A DNA stretch of 64,000 nucleotides from Polaromonas sp. JS666 (GCF_000013865.1 NC_007950.1:62001-126000); one strand, 5' to 3'. Counted from the first letter of the stretch, positions 46,761-55,800 are shown. Notes: generated from the letters alone by a model not told the origin. A program made the numbers and translations.

Positions 46761-47312
46761 AACATTTCCTTTGCACGAGGCAGGCCACATGGCCCCCAAA
46801 ACGCTCATTTACGAAAGCTTTGGGGGACATGCGACCCAGAAATGAATGGTCAACCGCCCGAACACGGCTGTGCTAAAAGCAGCAGGCTGTGTCCGGGCGG
46901 GAATGCTATGAAGCGTGGACTTTCGTCCAGAAGAACCCTCGATCAGGAGGACATGGTTTTCACCAATGCAAGCTTTCGCCTACGGTTGCACTCCACTGGG
47001 GAGAGCTTGGCTGTGCGTTCAGGACAGCTGCCTATCGTGCCTCGTGCGAAGCGTTGGAAATTGCAGTGTACAACGTGCTGGGACGTGAATAAAGAATTTT
47101 TTTGTACCTTCCTGGCCGATTTGCCAAATGCCGGCTGTCCAGCGCTGGGCTGGCACTCCGGCAGCGACGCCGCTCCGATATCAGAACGTGCGAATCGCAT
47201 ATCAGAACGTCAGTTCGGACATCCGGCCAGACCATTCTGATACTGCTGCACTGACTTCCCGGTGCGAGACTTGCGGTACTCAAGAACGAGCCGCCAACGA
47301 AAAAGCCGCCCT
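46761..47312. other. Gene-free 0.55 kb with tandem 12-bp repeats
   Basis: No supported gene. The stretch contains two direct copies of ATATCAGAACGT at 47178-47189 and 47199-47210, spaced 21 bases, which is two turns of the helix. Such spacing suits a dimeric repressor or activator and could regulate the minus-strand gene starting at 46760. The rest shows no clear structure. Confidence 0.4.
47302..47311 (-). terminator. Left half of a terminator split by the transposon
   Basis: AAAGCCGCCC here pairs with GGGCGGCTTT at 57448-57457. Before insertion the two arms enclosed TCACGAG and, on the minus strand, were followed by TTTTTCG. This was a Rho-independent terminator for the minus-strand operon at 57468-58200. 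The transposon now lies in its loop and has destroyed it. Confidence 0.8.
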
Positions 47313-47317
47313 CACGA
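47313..47317. repeat. Target-site duplication CACGA, left copy
   Basis: CACGA directly outside the left end of the 10.1-kb element, repeated at 57442-57446 directly outside the right end. Five-base duplications are usual for many DDE transposons. Confidence 0.85.
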
Positions 47318-47344
47318 GCTAGCCATTAACAAAATGTGTTGAAA
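47318..47344. repeat. Left terminal inverted repeat of the transposon
   Basis: Twenty-seven bases starting GCTAGCCATTAAC and ending GTGTTGAAA. They match the reverse complement of 57415-57441 at 25 positions; the differences are at the eighth base (A/G) and the eighteenth (G/A). Confidence 0.9.
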
Positions 47345-47345
47345 A

Positions 47346-47382
47346 TTCTGCGATCGTGACTAATATGTCTCTGATCGCAGAA
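47346..47382. promoter_or_regulatory. 10-bp inverted repeat upstream of the zinc-ribbon gene
   Basis: TTCTGCGATC (47346-47355) is followed after 17 bases by its perfect inverse GATCGCAGAA (47373-47382), ending 16 bases before the GTG start at 47399. The position suits an operator or a transposase-binding site near the left end. A leader-RNA hairpin is also possible. Confidence 0.55.
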
Positions 47383-47398
47383 CCATTCCACAATTTTC

Positions 47399-49171
47399 GT
47401 GCCAGAGAATTCACTTTCGGCAATCGCTGCCCAGCCAAATCCCAAACTTCCCAGAACGCCGCCGGCGTTCAATGGGTTGCAGGTCAATTTTTGCAAGAAC
47501 CCGTCTTGCGAGCTGTTCGGCGTGCGTGTTCCGGAAACTGCCAAAAAGGGTCACGGCGCTAAAAACTCCCACATCGTCGTTGCATTTGCCAAGGGCGACC
47601 CTGCCATACGCTGCAATAGTTGCGGGGAGCACTTCCCCCTCAAAAGCAATCTGGGGATTTTCGAAGAGTTCCACCGGATTTCCAAAACCACGTTCACTGT
47701 CCCCTGCTGCCCCGACTGCATGTGTAGTAACCACCTGGTTCCCATAACTCAACCCAAGGCCTACCATTCCTTTGGCCTGACAACTGCAGGCTCGCATTGC
47801 TATCGCTGCAAGGTTTGTTCAAAGACCTTTTCGGTCAAACCCAAGGGGATCAACCCAATCGCCCGGCAATTGCGATCTGACAAGAATCCCCCGGTGTTAC
47901 GCATGTTGACGGGGAAGATGCCTTTACGTCGGATCTGTGAAGCGGCGGATGTGGCACCGAAGGTTTTGTACGAGCGCATCGACTTTTTCCATGAGCAATC
48001 CATGGCCCTCATGGCAGAGCGAGAGGCAAAGCTGGCCAGCATGAACATTCGCCGCCTGTATATCGGTGTTGACCGTCAGGAGTACGTGGTCAATTGGACG
48101 CAGCGCAAGGATCGACGCAATGTCGTGATCACCGCTGTGGCGTCGGCCGATAACGGTACCGGCTATGTGTTCGGAATGCATCCAAATTTTGATCCCATAC
48201 CGGACCCAACCGTAATTCAGCGTGAGGTTGAGCGCATTGGGGATGCCGCACTCCCATCAGGTTACCGGCGATACGCGCGGCTGTGGCTGCAATCGGATTA
48301 CGAGGAGGCTATGCACGGGTCTGTTCGTATCGCTGCTGGAAGCTTGACCGGAAAAATTGCCAATTCATATGCGCAAGCGGCCGGGCGAGAGGATGTCGAA
48401 TCAGCCGAGTTCTTTGAGCAGCACGAAAAGCTGCCAAATGCCGGGATGCTGATTCACTCCGAGTACACCTTGTACGGGCATTTCATGCACTTGAACCGCC
48501 TGCTGGGTGGCGTAGAGAAGTTGCGGTTCTTTCTGGATCAGGACTCTGGCATTCGCGCAGCGTGTCTGGGCGCTTTCCATGAGCGCGTGAAAAACCGGAC
48601 TGCAGATGCCTTGTATGTCAGCATGGCCAAAGAACTGACCATCGACCAAAAGCGCCAGCGCATGTCAGAGGCACGTGCAGCTTTTACCAAGGAATCGGCC
48701 CTGCACCCTGGATTGTCGGAAGCGCAGGTCAAACTCATTTTGCTCAAGCGACGCATCCAGGAGGCAACAGCTTTGGGGCAATGGCGGGACCGGTGGGTGT
48801 TTCACCCTTTGGTGTCCATGAGCGAGCCGGAAAAAGCTTCGTGCCTGCTGACTGATTTGGGGGACTACGACGAAGATCACCTGGCTTGGCTTCACAACAA
48901 GGCAAGTTTGCATGCAGTGGATTCCTGGTTCAACCGTTTGCGGCGGAGGTCTTCCATGCTGGAGCGACCGATCACTGGAGCGAGTAACCGTGGGCGCACC
49001 TGGAATGGCTATTCAGCGTACAGGCCCGAGCAGATTGAGAAGTTGCAGACCATTTTCAGGGCATGCCATAACTATGTCTGGACTGGCGAGAAGCGCACTG
49101 ACACGCCTGCGATGCGGTTAGGGCTAGCCAAGGCGCCTTTGGATTACACCGACATCATCTATTTCAAGTAG
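47399..49171 (+). CDS. Zinc-ribbon protein, probable transposase of the element
   Basis: A 590-residue protein beginning at GTG 47399. The N-terminal 160 residues hold several zinc ribbons: CKNPSC, IRCNSCGEHF, CCPDCMCSNH and HCYRCKVCSKTF. The middle has a helix-turn-helix-like block (PLRRICEAADVAPKVLYERI), then YIGVDRQEYVVNW and LWLQSDYEEAMHGS, which resemble the first two Asp strands of an RNase-H-fold DDE transposase. The third acidic residue is less clear. Its place 55 bases inside the left terminal repeat is where a transposase gene is expected. I do not know a named family for it, so the role is inference. Confidence 0.65.
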   Translation: MPENSLSAIAAQPNPKLPRTPPAFNGLQVNFCKNPSCELFGVRVPETAKKGHGAKNSHIVVAFAKGDPAIRCNSCGEHFPLKSNLGIFEEFHRISKTTFTVPCCPDCMCSNHLVPITQPKAYHSFGLTTAGSHCYRCKVCSKTFSVKPKGINPIARQLRSDKNPPVLRMLTGKMPLRRICEAADVAPKVLYERIDFFHEQSMALMAEREAKLASMNIRRLYIGVDRQEYVVNWTQRKDRRNVVITAVASADNGTGYVFGMHPNFDPIPDPTVIQREVERIGDAALPSGYRRYARLWLQSDYEEAMHGSVRIAAGSLTGKIANSYAQAAGREDVESAEFFEQHEKLPNAGMLIHSEYTLYGHFMHLNRLLGGVEKLRFFLDQDSGIRAACLGAFHERVKNRTADALYVSMAKELTIDQKRQRMSEARAAFTKESALHPGLSEAQVKLILLKRRIQEATALGQWRDRWVFHPLVSMSEPEKASCLLTDLGDYDEDHLAWLHNKASLHAVDSWFNRLRRRSSMLERPITGASNRGRTWNGYSAYRPEQIEKLQTIFRACHNYVWTGEKRTDTPAMRLGLAKAPLDYTDIIYFK

Positions 49172-49249
49172 TCCGCCTGTTTTGCGAGACGGGTGAAATG
49201 GCTTCCTGTCAGGTAACATGCTTTTTCGACAGGGAAGACATAACAATAC

Positions 49250-52200
49250 ATGGCGACTGCGCAGACTACCGTATCCGACCCACAACTTTGGCGGATCAAG
49301 ACCCTAGAAAAAGCGGCGGGTTTTCCAGTTCCCAAGAAAGTCCGCTCTACACCCCAACTTGCCAGTGCGTGGATATCGCTTGCCTTGGAGAGCTTGACCG
49401 AAGCGGAGTATCTCGCGCTTGAAAGACCCCTTCCCCGCGGCGATAACACCGGTCTCCCAAATAAGGTCCGGGACTTGGCTGCGGCAATGGAGTTTGCGTC
49501 GCCGCCCGATATGGGCCGGGCAACTCTTCATGACTGGCTATTTGCGCTCGGCCGCGCAATTGCAGTGCCCGCGTCAGACAAGGTGCTGCAGTACTGGCAA
49601 AAAGCCCTGCTCTATCGGAACCTGACTGCATTTGCATCGATAGATGCGATTACAGATGCCCCCATCCATGGGCAACTGCATCTCGCTCTTCCCGCACTGT
49701 CACGTGAATACGAACCTTTGAGGACTGCGGAGCCAGGCAGCGCCACCGCCATCTTGATCGCTTTTTCGGCTGATAAGGACGGCAAACTCACGTCTGCTTT
49801 GCTGGGCATCCCACTCGCATGTGACCCGTCCACCCGAAAACTGCTACCGCCCACCGACGGAGCGCTACCGTTCTTCAACCGGGAGTGGCTGGAGCCGCCA
49901 GACCTGGATGCGCAGAAGGACTTGTACTTTGGAACCGTATTGGATTGCGATAACTTCGCCAGTAAGAATCCGCCTCCAGCAAATATGGGCTGGCCAGACT
50001 ACTGGAAGTACGTTGAATTTTTCATTGGCGACGTCACCGGACAGCCCAACCCACTTCCGCATCTGGCATCCATTGTTGGTCGAGGCGATACCGCCTGGAA
50101 AATCGTTCCCTGGGACGCGGGTCTGGCCAGTAAGGGGATATTCAAAACATACCAGAGGGTGCTTGACGATGAATCTGCGCCTCTGTTACGCACGCTTTGT
50201 GCAAAGCCAGTCCCACCGCGTACGTTTGATGTTTCCAATGCACTGAAGGGGGCGCAAGCGCTGCTGGGGCATATTGACACCTATGAGCCGGAGAAGAAAA
50301 CCCGTGTGGGTTTTGGTCTGGAGCAGAGCCAGCGTGTGGCGGCTACAGCAATCACCAAGGTAAGTGGTGGGCAGGTATTGACCGTGAACGGGCCACCCGG
50401 TACCGGCAAAACCAGTTTTCTTCGGGCAGTGATTGGCACGGTCTGCGTGCAGGCGGCGCTGGATACCAAAGATCCGCCTCTGATACTGGCAACCGCGGCA
50501 ACCAATAAGGCCGTGACCAACATCATCGAGTCATTTTCCGAGGTTGCCGGGCCGGAAATGCAGCCCGCTTGGGAGAGTCGCTGGCTACCCGATTTGCCAT
50601 CGTATGGTTGGTTTTATCCTGCTGGCTCCAAGCCCGACAAAGAAATCAGTTCGTTCATGGTGCTACGCAAAATTTGGAGTGCCAAGGGCGAACCGCCAAA
50701 GAATGCGATGACGGCGGCAGCCACGTCATTTTTTGATGCACAGGTTCAAAAGCGTCCCTGGCTGCTGGATAAGTTTCTGGAACTACACCGCCAGGTGCTG
50801 GGTTTGCCTGAATGCGCGCGTGATGCCGCGACCGCAGCGGCGCTGATTCATGGCCAACTGTCACTCTCCGTCAATTGCATGCATGACTTGCAGAAGCGAT
50901 TGTGCAGTTGCCTGGACGCCCACTCGGTGAATTCGGCCTTCCAAGTTTCAGAAAGCATCTTGGCAAGCAAATTGGCTGATCTTGAACATGCCACTCTGGC
51001 TGGCCAGACGCAACTTGGGACGGCACAAGCCTCCCTGCGGTCATGGAATGCATGCCTTGGGCAACTTCGCGAAGCGGCACGATTGCGTAGTGCACGGACC
51101 GGCATTATTTACGCAATCAAGAAGCTTTTCTTCGGTGACAAGTTGGAGATTCAGGCACAGAGTCTCGAAAACACGGCACTGACCAAAATTGCCAGTTTCG
51201 ATCCCGAGTTCACCGTCTATGGGGACGCGCTATTGCAGGGAGCTGAACGCCGTCAACTTCGGGCCGCACGCCAGGTTCCTGAGGATGCACAACGACTCAA
51301 TGAACTTCAAATGGAACTTGAATCCGTCCAATCGATGCTTGCGGTCTGGGGCGACTGGCGTAAGGAAGTTCAACAAATAGTCGAGCTGCTTGGGCCGGTC
51401 GGAAATTCTGTGGAAAGGCTGTTTGCCCAATGGGTTGCGACAGGATTCAAGGATTCCTCTGACTTGCACCTGGGCTTTGAAGAAGCACTGGATCAGGTTT
51501 TTCGCTTTCGCCACTTCCATATGTCCGCGCGGTATTGGGAGGCGCGTTGGCTAGCAAGCGTTCCGGCGCCCAAGGATGAAGGAAATAACTTGCTGTGGCT
51601 GCAGCGCGCGTCGATGTTGGCTCCGGTCATCGTGGCCACCGTGTACACCATCCCAAAAATCCACAAAGAATTCGGGTTTGCCGACCTGCTGATCTTTGAC
51701 GAGTCGGGACAAGCGGCCCCTGAAATCGGAGCGGCCAGTTTCGCCTTTGCCAAACGCGCCATCGTTGTGGGAGATATCCACCAGCTCAAGCCAGTCTGGA
51801 ATGTGGGGGAACAAGCCAACCGGCGTCTGTGCTCGGACCTCGACATTGCCGAAATGCCAGAGGCTCAAAGTGCGGCGGTGGGCTCCATCATGCGGACTGC
51901 CCAGACGGTGACAGCTTTCACGACGCAGACAAACGGTGAATTGGGGCCAGGCATCGGACTGGTCGCGCACTACCGGTGCCGTGCAGACATCATTGAGTAT
52001 TGTCGAAGGCTGATTTATGGAGAGGGCCTGTCACCTCGCCGTCAGGAGCGCCCGCCCAACGGACAAACAGATTTCCTTTACCCACCCATGGCATGGGTCG
52101 CCGTGAACCCAAAGGCATCGGCTCAAAAGCGCAACGGCTCCTGGATCAATCAAGACCAAGTCAACGAGATTCTTCGCTGGCTGCGGCACGATAAATCACG

Positions 52201-53494
52201 CATCCTGGCCCACTATGGCAAGACGAAGTTGTCGGGTGTCGTCGCCCTGATTGCGCCCTTTCGTGCACAGGCACATGCCATGCAAGAGGCCATTGCCTCC
52301 GAGTGGGGTGAGGAAGAAGCTAAATCCATGGTGATCAACACCGTCCATGCCCTCCAGGGAGCGGAAAAGCCCATCGTGGCCTTCGCGTTGACTCAGGACG
52401 ATGGCAACTTTTTCGTGAACCGTGATGGTAAAAATCTCATGAATGTCGCGGTCAGTCGTGCCAAGGACTGCTTCATCCTCTTTGCAGCACCATCCGTCTT
52501 GCAACCGACCCTTTCGTCCAAACAAGCATACGCCGCACGAAAATCTGATACCCAAACCCCGCTCGATGTACTGGTTGGGTATTTGAACGAAAAAGGCAAA
52601 CGCCTTTATCCCCGGGAAGTAGTCATCATCGAAGCGCCAGGCAAGGCGCAACGTGTGGAAGAAGCATTAGGCTTGTCAGCGCAGGTGATCTCAACTGGTG
52701 GCCACTTTCGGCGAATGATGGCCACGGGGGATACCTTGACGGCGGAAATCACCAACAAACAGACCTTGAATGATCTGATAGCTGTGACTGATGACTTGAG
52801 GCACATCGACCGCTTTTTTCTGGCAACTGACGACGACGATGATGGGGAAGAAATCGCCTGGCACGTCCAGGAGGTCATGAAAGAGAAAATCAAGGACCCT
52901 GACCGCATTCGGCGCATGCGGTTTTACTCGCTGGCACCTGACGACATACGTCAAGCACGTGAACTGGCATTGCCCGGCATAGATGCCCGCCGCGTTCGTG
53001 CCAACCTGGTCCGCGGCCTGTTTGACGCCGGGTTGCACCAGCAGCTTTCCATAGCGGGCATACAAGCCACTCGCCCGCAGATCGCATTGCTGCGCGAGAT
53101 CGATCAGCGCTCCAGTGTCCCGGGTAAATGGCAACTGAAGATTAACGGGCATGTTGCCGGCAAGGAGGTTACTGGATTTGTGACCAGCGGCACAACTCAT
53201 GGAGCCGAAAGGCCACTGGTCTTTACCAGCGAAGAGTCCGCTCAAGTGGATGCGGACCACATACCGCAGGGTTCGGCGGCTTCCTCTGTGGAGTCCACAA
53301 GCAAGCCCGTCAAGGTTCCACGATATCCGGCCAGTACCACTGCACAGACCCTTGTTGCGGCATACCGGCGATATGGCTGGGCCCCGCAGAAGACAATGGA
53401 TGCACTCAAGGCGCTTTATCTGGGGCACAGGCGACCCAAGGTCATCGGGATCGGAAGCAATACCCAAAAGCCTTCGGAAGGTGAAAAGCCATGA
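49250..53494 (+). CDS. SF1 helicase fused to a type IA topoisomerase TOPRIM region
   Basis: A 1414-residue protein. Residues about 365-1090 form an SF1 (Upf1/DNA2-like) helicase: Walker A GPPGTGKT (381-388), LLIFDESGQAAPE (Asp817, Glu818), VVGDIHQLKPV and NVAVSRAK near 1066. From about 1120 it resembles topoisomerase IA: VVIIEAPGKAQRVEEALG and LATDDDDDGEEIAWHV (TOPRIM metal residues), then PGIDARRVRANLVRGLFD, ATRPQIALLREID and TLVAAYRRYGWAPQKTMDAL. These match, in order, topoisomerase blocks up to just before the catalytic tyrosine, where the protein ends. The next gene starts within its stop (ATGA) and carries a tyrosine motif. The N-terminal 360 residues are unassigned. Confidence 0.8.
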   Translation: MATAQTTVSDPQLWRIKTLEKAAGFPVPKKVRSTPQLASAWISLALESLTEAEYLALERPLPRGDNTGLPNKVRDLAAAMEFASPPDMGRATLHDWLFALGRAIAVPASDKVLQYWQKALLYRNLTAFASIDAITDAPIHGQLHLALPALSREYEPLRTAEPGSATAILIAFSADKDGKLTSALLGIPLACDPSTRKLLPPTDGALPFFNREWLEPPDLDAQKDLYFGTVLDCDNFASKNPPPANMGWPDYWKYVEFFIGDVTGQPNPLPHLASIVGRGDTAWKIVPWDAGLASKGIFKTYQRVLDDESAPLLRTLCAKPVPPRTFDVSNALKGAQALLGHIDTYEPEKKTRVGFGLEQSQRVAATAITKVSGGQVLTVNGPPGTGKTSFLRAVIGTVCVQAALDTKDPPLILATAATNKAVTNIIESFSEVAGPEMQPAWESRWLPDLPSYGWFYPAGSKPDKEISSFMVLRKIWSAKGEPPKNAMTAAATSFFDAQVQKRPWLLDKFLELHRQVLGLPECARDAATAAALIHGQLSLSVNCMHDLQKRLCSCLDAHSVNSAFQVSESILASKLADLEHATLAGQTQLGTAQASLRSWNACLGQLREAARLRSARTGIIYAIKKLFFGDKLEIQAQSLENTALTKIASFDPEFTVYGDALLQGAERRQLRAARQVPEDAQRLNELQMELESVQSMLAVWGDWRKEVQQIVELLGPVGNSVERLFAQWVATGFKDSSDLHLGFEEALDQVFRFRHFHMSARYWEARWLASVPAPKDEGNNLLWLQRASMLAPVIVATVYTIPKIHKEFGFADLLIFDESGQAAPEIGAASFAFAKRAIVVGDIHQLKPVWNVGEQANRRLCSDLDIAEMPEAQSAAVGSIMRTAQTVTAFTTQTNGELGPGIGLVAHYRCRADIIEYCRRLIYGEGLSPRRQERPPNGQTDFLYPPMAWVAVNPKASAQKRNGSWINQDQVNEILRWLRHDKSRILAHYGKTKLSGVVALIAPFRAQAHAMQEAIASEWGEEEAKSMVINTVHALQGAEKPIVAFALTQDDGNFFVNRDGKNLMNVAVSRAKDCFILFAAPSVLQPTLSSKQAYAARKSDTQTPLDVLVGYLNEKGKRLYPREVVIIEAPGKAQRVEEALGLSAQVISTGGHFRRMMATGDTLTAEITNKQTLNDLIAVTDDLRHIDRFFLATDDDDDGEEIAWHVQEVMKEKIKDPDRIRRMRFYSLAPDDIRQARELALPGIDARRVRANLVRGLFDAGLHQQLSIAGIQATRPQIALLREIDQRSSVPGKWQLKINGHVAGKEVTGFVTSGTTHGAERPLVFTSEESAQVDADHIPQGSAASSVESTSKPVKVPRYPASTTAQTLVAAYRRYGWAPQKTMDALKALYLGHRRPKVIGIGSNTQKPSEGEKP

Positions 53495-54279
53495 GCGGGG
53501 TTTCCAGCTACCCACGTACCCGTGGCACCTATGTGTCACCCGAAGTCATTCGGGCACTTCTGGCACAGGGCTATATTTCTGAGGAAGACGTTCAAGGCTA
53601 CAACGAATCGCTGTTGGGGACACCCGACTCCGGCCGCGAGTTGATCAAAGAAGTCGTTCAGGTCCTGCTCAAGGACCGCCGCGCGGACGTGGCATTTTTG
53701 GACAAGATCAACGCTGGCATTTTGCAAAAGCAATTCGCAGCGGCTACGGACGGAAAACCTGCCCCCGTTACGGTGTACCACCATAGTGGCGCTCGCAACC
53801 TCAATGGGTTCAGTTACCAGTCCGTGCCCTACACCAAGAAACTGGACCGGGCGCTTTACAAGCGGGAGCGATACGATTTTGACCGAAAGGAACGTGCCCT
53901 CTGGTTACGGGATGTCGGCGTAACGCACGCCCAAGCGTTGCGTTCAGCAGGTATACCTCAACGGGAAATTGACAGGATGGTTGAAGTCGGCAAGCCCCCA
54001 GACGGGTATCAGGTCCACCACCGCCTGCCCCTGGACGATGGCGGGGACAACAGTCCGGACAACTTCATTCTGATCAAGGACGATGTTGAGCATCGTGCGC
54101 TGCACGGTTATTACAACCCGGCAGAGCTGCGCATCCGTCATCTTGCCCTTGGTGAAACAGCTACCGTGGCCCTGGCGGTTCCGCCCAAGGACACCATTAT
54201 TTACCCTGATCCGTCCAAGGGATACGTGTCAAATTCCGTTGGATTCTCAGTTTTCATGGAGATGTTTGATGAGCATTGA
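53491..54279 (+). CDS. HNH nuclease with a topoisomerase-like active-site segment at its N-terminus
   Basis: A 262-residue protein starting at ATG 53491, overlapping the helicase stop as ATGA. Residues 3-24 (GVSSYPRTRGTYVSPEV) match the type IA topoisomerase active site (for example ISYPRTDS of topoisomerase III), with Tyr7 as candidate nucleophile and Arg9 conserved. The C-terminal half is an HNH nuclease: GYQVHHRLPLDDGGDN (His176, His177), DNFIL (Asn191) and EHRALH, as in toxin-type HNH domains. It overlaps the SUKH gene by 11 bases. So the protein may complete the upstream topoisomerase and also cut DNA. A ribosomal frameshift at the overlap could fuse it to the helicase. Confidence 0.75.
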   Translation: MSGVSSYPRTRGTYVSPEVIRALLAQGYISEEDVQGYNESLLGTPDSGRELIKEVVQVLLKDRRADVAFLDKINAGILQKQFAAATDGKPAPVTVYHHSGARNLNGFSYQSVPYTKKLDRALYKRERYDFDRKERALWLRDVGVTHAQALRSAGIPQREIDRMVEVGKPPDGYQVHHRLPLDDGGDNSPDNFILIKDDVEHRALHGYYNPAELRIRHLALGETATVALAVPPKDTIIYPDPSKGYVSNSVGFSVFMEMFDEH

Positions 54280-54703
54280 AACCCTGGTGCAGGACATTCA
54301 AAAAAGTCGTGGCAGGTACGACCTCTTCAACCCCGCGCCTGCCTCCGCTGAAGCGGTGGCACGGGTTGCACAGGATTTCGAACATGAGTTTGAACACCCA
54401 TTGCCTGATGCTTATCAGACGCTGTTGCGGCACACTGACGGCTTAATGGAGGATGGTCTTACGATCTGGCCATGCTCGCCCCATTGGAAGTTTAGTGAAT
54501 CCGTGGTATCCGCCAACCGTGAATTGCGAGAAAACGTATCTGAGGACTATCTGTATTTCGGCATGCGGGATGATTCTGCGTTTGTGATGGAGCTATCGAC
54601 TGGACGTTTTTTGGCGGTAGAGCTCAATGGCCTGGCTGAATGGGAAGATTTCAAGAACGCAGAGGCCATGATCGAGTTCATGCTGAAACGCGCACTAGAC
54701 TGA
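54269..54703 (+). CDS. SMI1/KNR4 (SUKH) family protein, immunity-like
   Basis: A 144-residue protein of the SUKH superfamily: FEHEFEHPLPDAYQTLLRHT followed by DGLTIWP and a later YLYFGMRDDSAFVMEL, the common SMI1/KNR4 pattern. SUKH proteins are frequent immunity partners of nuclease toxins. It starts inside the end of the HNH gene and so is co-translated with it, which fits a role in restraining that nuclease. It may instead be a structural subunit of the complex. Confidence 0.8.
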   Translation: MSIETLVQDIQKSRGRYDLFNPAPASAEAVARVAQDFEHEFEHPLPDAYQTLLRHTDGLMEDGLTIWPCSPHWKFSESVVSANRELRENVSEDYLYFGMRDDSAFVMELSTGRFLAVELNGLAEWEDFKNAEAMIEFMLKRALD

Positions 54704-54714
54704 CAGGGATGACC

Positions 54715-55800
54715 ATGCATGCACATCCGATGCTCACACCGCTGCTACCCCTGCAACCACCGCCTACGGTCACACAGGGCTATCCAACGGACGCGGCGGC
54801 GGCATACACGCTGATTTGGAACAACACGTTGGGTCACTTGCGTGTGCCCCAGGCAGCAATCGAAGGGTTCAACAGTTATCAGTTGGGGAGCCTGTCCATT
54901 GGCGTGCGGTGGTTCTCCACAAGCGATCCCGTTCTGTCTACGCAGCTCAAAGAACTCGATACACGACGCGTTGCAAAATCTCCCGTACCAATAGGCTCGG
55001 TCGTTGAGGTTCCTGCTGGAGATTTTGTGGTTGAGTCGGTCACTCCATTCTTTGTGCCGACTCCCGGTTGCAACACGGATGCAGCCGCGTTGATTGAGTG
55101 GATGGATAAGCTGGAAGTCGCATCCACCGGGCGGATCGCAGAACTATTAGATGAGCTTGTAATTTCTGGCTGGTCCACATTGGAAGGTGACCAATATCGG
55201 TTGACACCTACCGGCAAGACTCAACTGGAGGTTTTGCGCAATTCCAGCTTGAGCAACATCGACGGGGCCACGACTGCCATGTGGCGCGATCTGACAGCAG
55301 CGTATCTAGAAAATTCGATTGGTCTTGCTGACTTGGTATCTCGGTCCAACCAACTATTTGGCGTTTCTGTAAGCGTGCCAACTAACGCCGTAGAAGCACT
55401 GGTACATGGCGAGCACACCGCCGAAGAGACCTATGCACTACGGGAAAATGTTGCACTGAAAGCCAGTTCAGATCTGCAATTTCCTGCCACGATGGATCCG
55501 GATCGCCTTCTGCCCGTTGGTGACCCATTGTGGGCGCAGCGAGATCAATTGGAGGCAGGTTTAACCATGGGCAGAGCGCATCGTTGGCTCTGCCTTTCTC
55601 CGTCGGAAAAGGCGTCGATTCGGATGGGAGCACTATTGACCAATCTTGTAACGGATGACGAACGGCAACGATTCTGTTCCTCTTGCGTGTTTGATGTTCG
55701 CTCGCGATGGTTGATTGGGTTGGGGCCGGACGCTGCCCCACCGTCTGCATCTATCGCGCTTCGGAGTTATGAGGCATGGGCCCACTCGAAAAGCGATTGA
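54715..55800 (+). CDS. Topoisomerase IA core-like protein without catalytic tyrosine
   Basis: A 361-residue protein from ATG 54715, six bases after AGGG; an ATG at 54709 is possible. HAHPMLTPLLPL near the start resembles the AHxAIRPT block that follows the active site in topoisomerase IA. AAAAYTLIWNNTLGHLRVPQ fits YxLIWxRxxASQM. ALIEWMDKLEVASTGRIAEL followed by LLDELVISGW and RLTPTG fits the LIxxMExxGIGRPSTYA, LxxRGYV and LTPTELG series. So it looks like the rest of the enzyme whose TOPRIM and tyrosine parts are in the two preceding proteins. The last 150 residues are unassigned. It ends the plus-strand gene run. Confidence 0.7.
   Translation: MHAHPMLTPLLPLQPPPTVTQGYPTDAAAAYTLIWNNTLGHLRVPQAAIEGFNSYQLGSLSIGVRWFSTSDPVLSTQLKELDTRRVAKSPVPIGSVVEVPAGDFVVESVTPFFVPTPGCNTDAAALIEWMDKLEVASTGRIAELLDELVISGWSTLEGDQYRLTPTGKTQLEVLRNSSLSNIDGATTAMWRDLTAAYLENSIGLADLVSRSNQLFGVSVSVPTNAVEALVHGEHTAEETYALRENVALKASSDLQFPATMDPDRLLPVGDPLWAQRDQLEAGLTMGRAHRWLCLSPSEKASIRMGALLTNLVTDDERQRFCSSCVFDVRSRWLIGLGPDAAPPSASIALRSYEAWAHSKSD

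Noticed and set aside
46840..47240. Plus-strand open frame of 132 codons in the region before the transposon
   Set aside because: No ribosome site, no domain and skewed composition; repeats and possible regulatory sequence explain the region better.
47302..47317. Treating the GCCGCC/GGCGGC arms as part of the transposon terminal repeats (43 bp)
   Set aside because: The CACGA duplication lies inside these arms, and the arms alone form a terminator with a T-run. They belong to the target, not the element.
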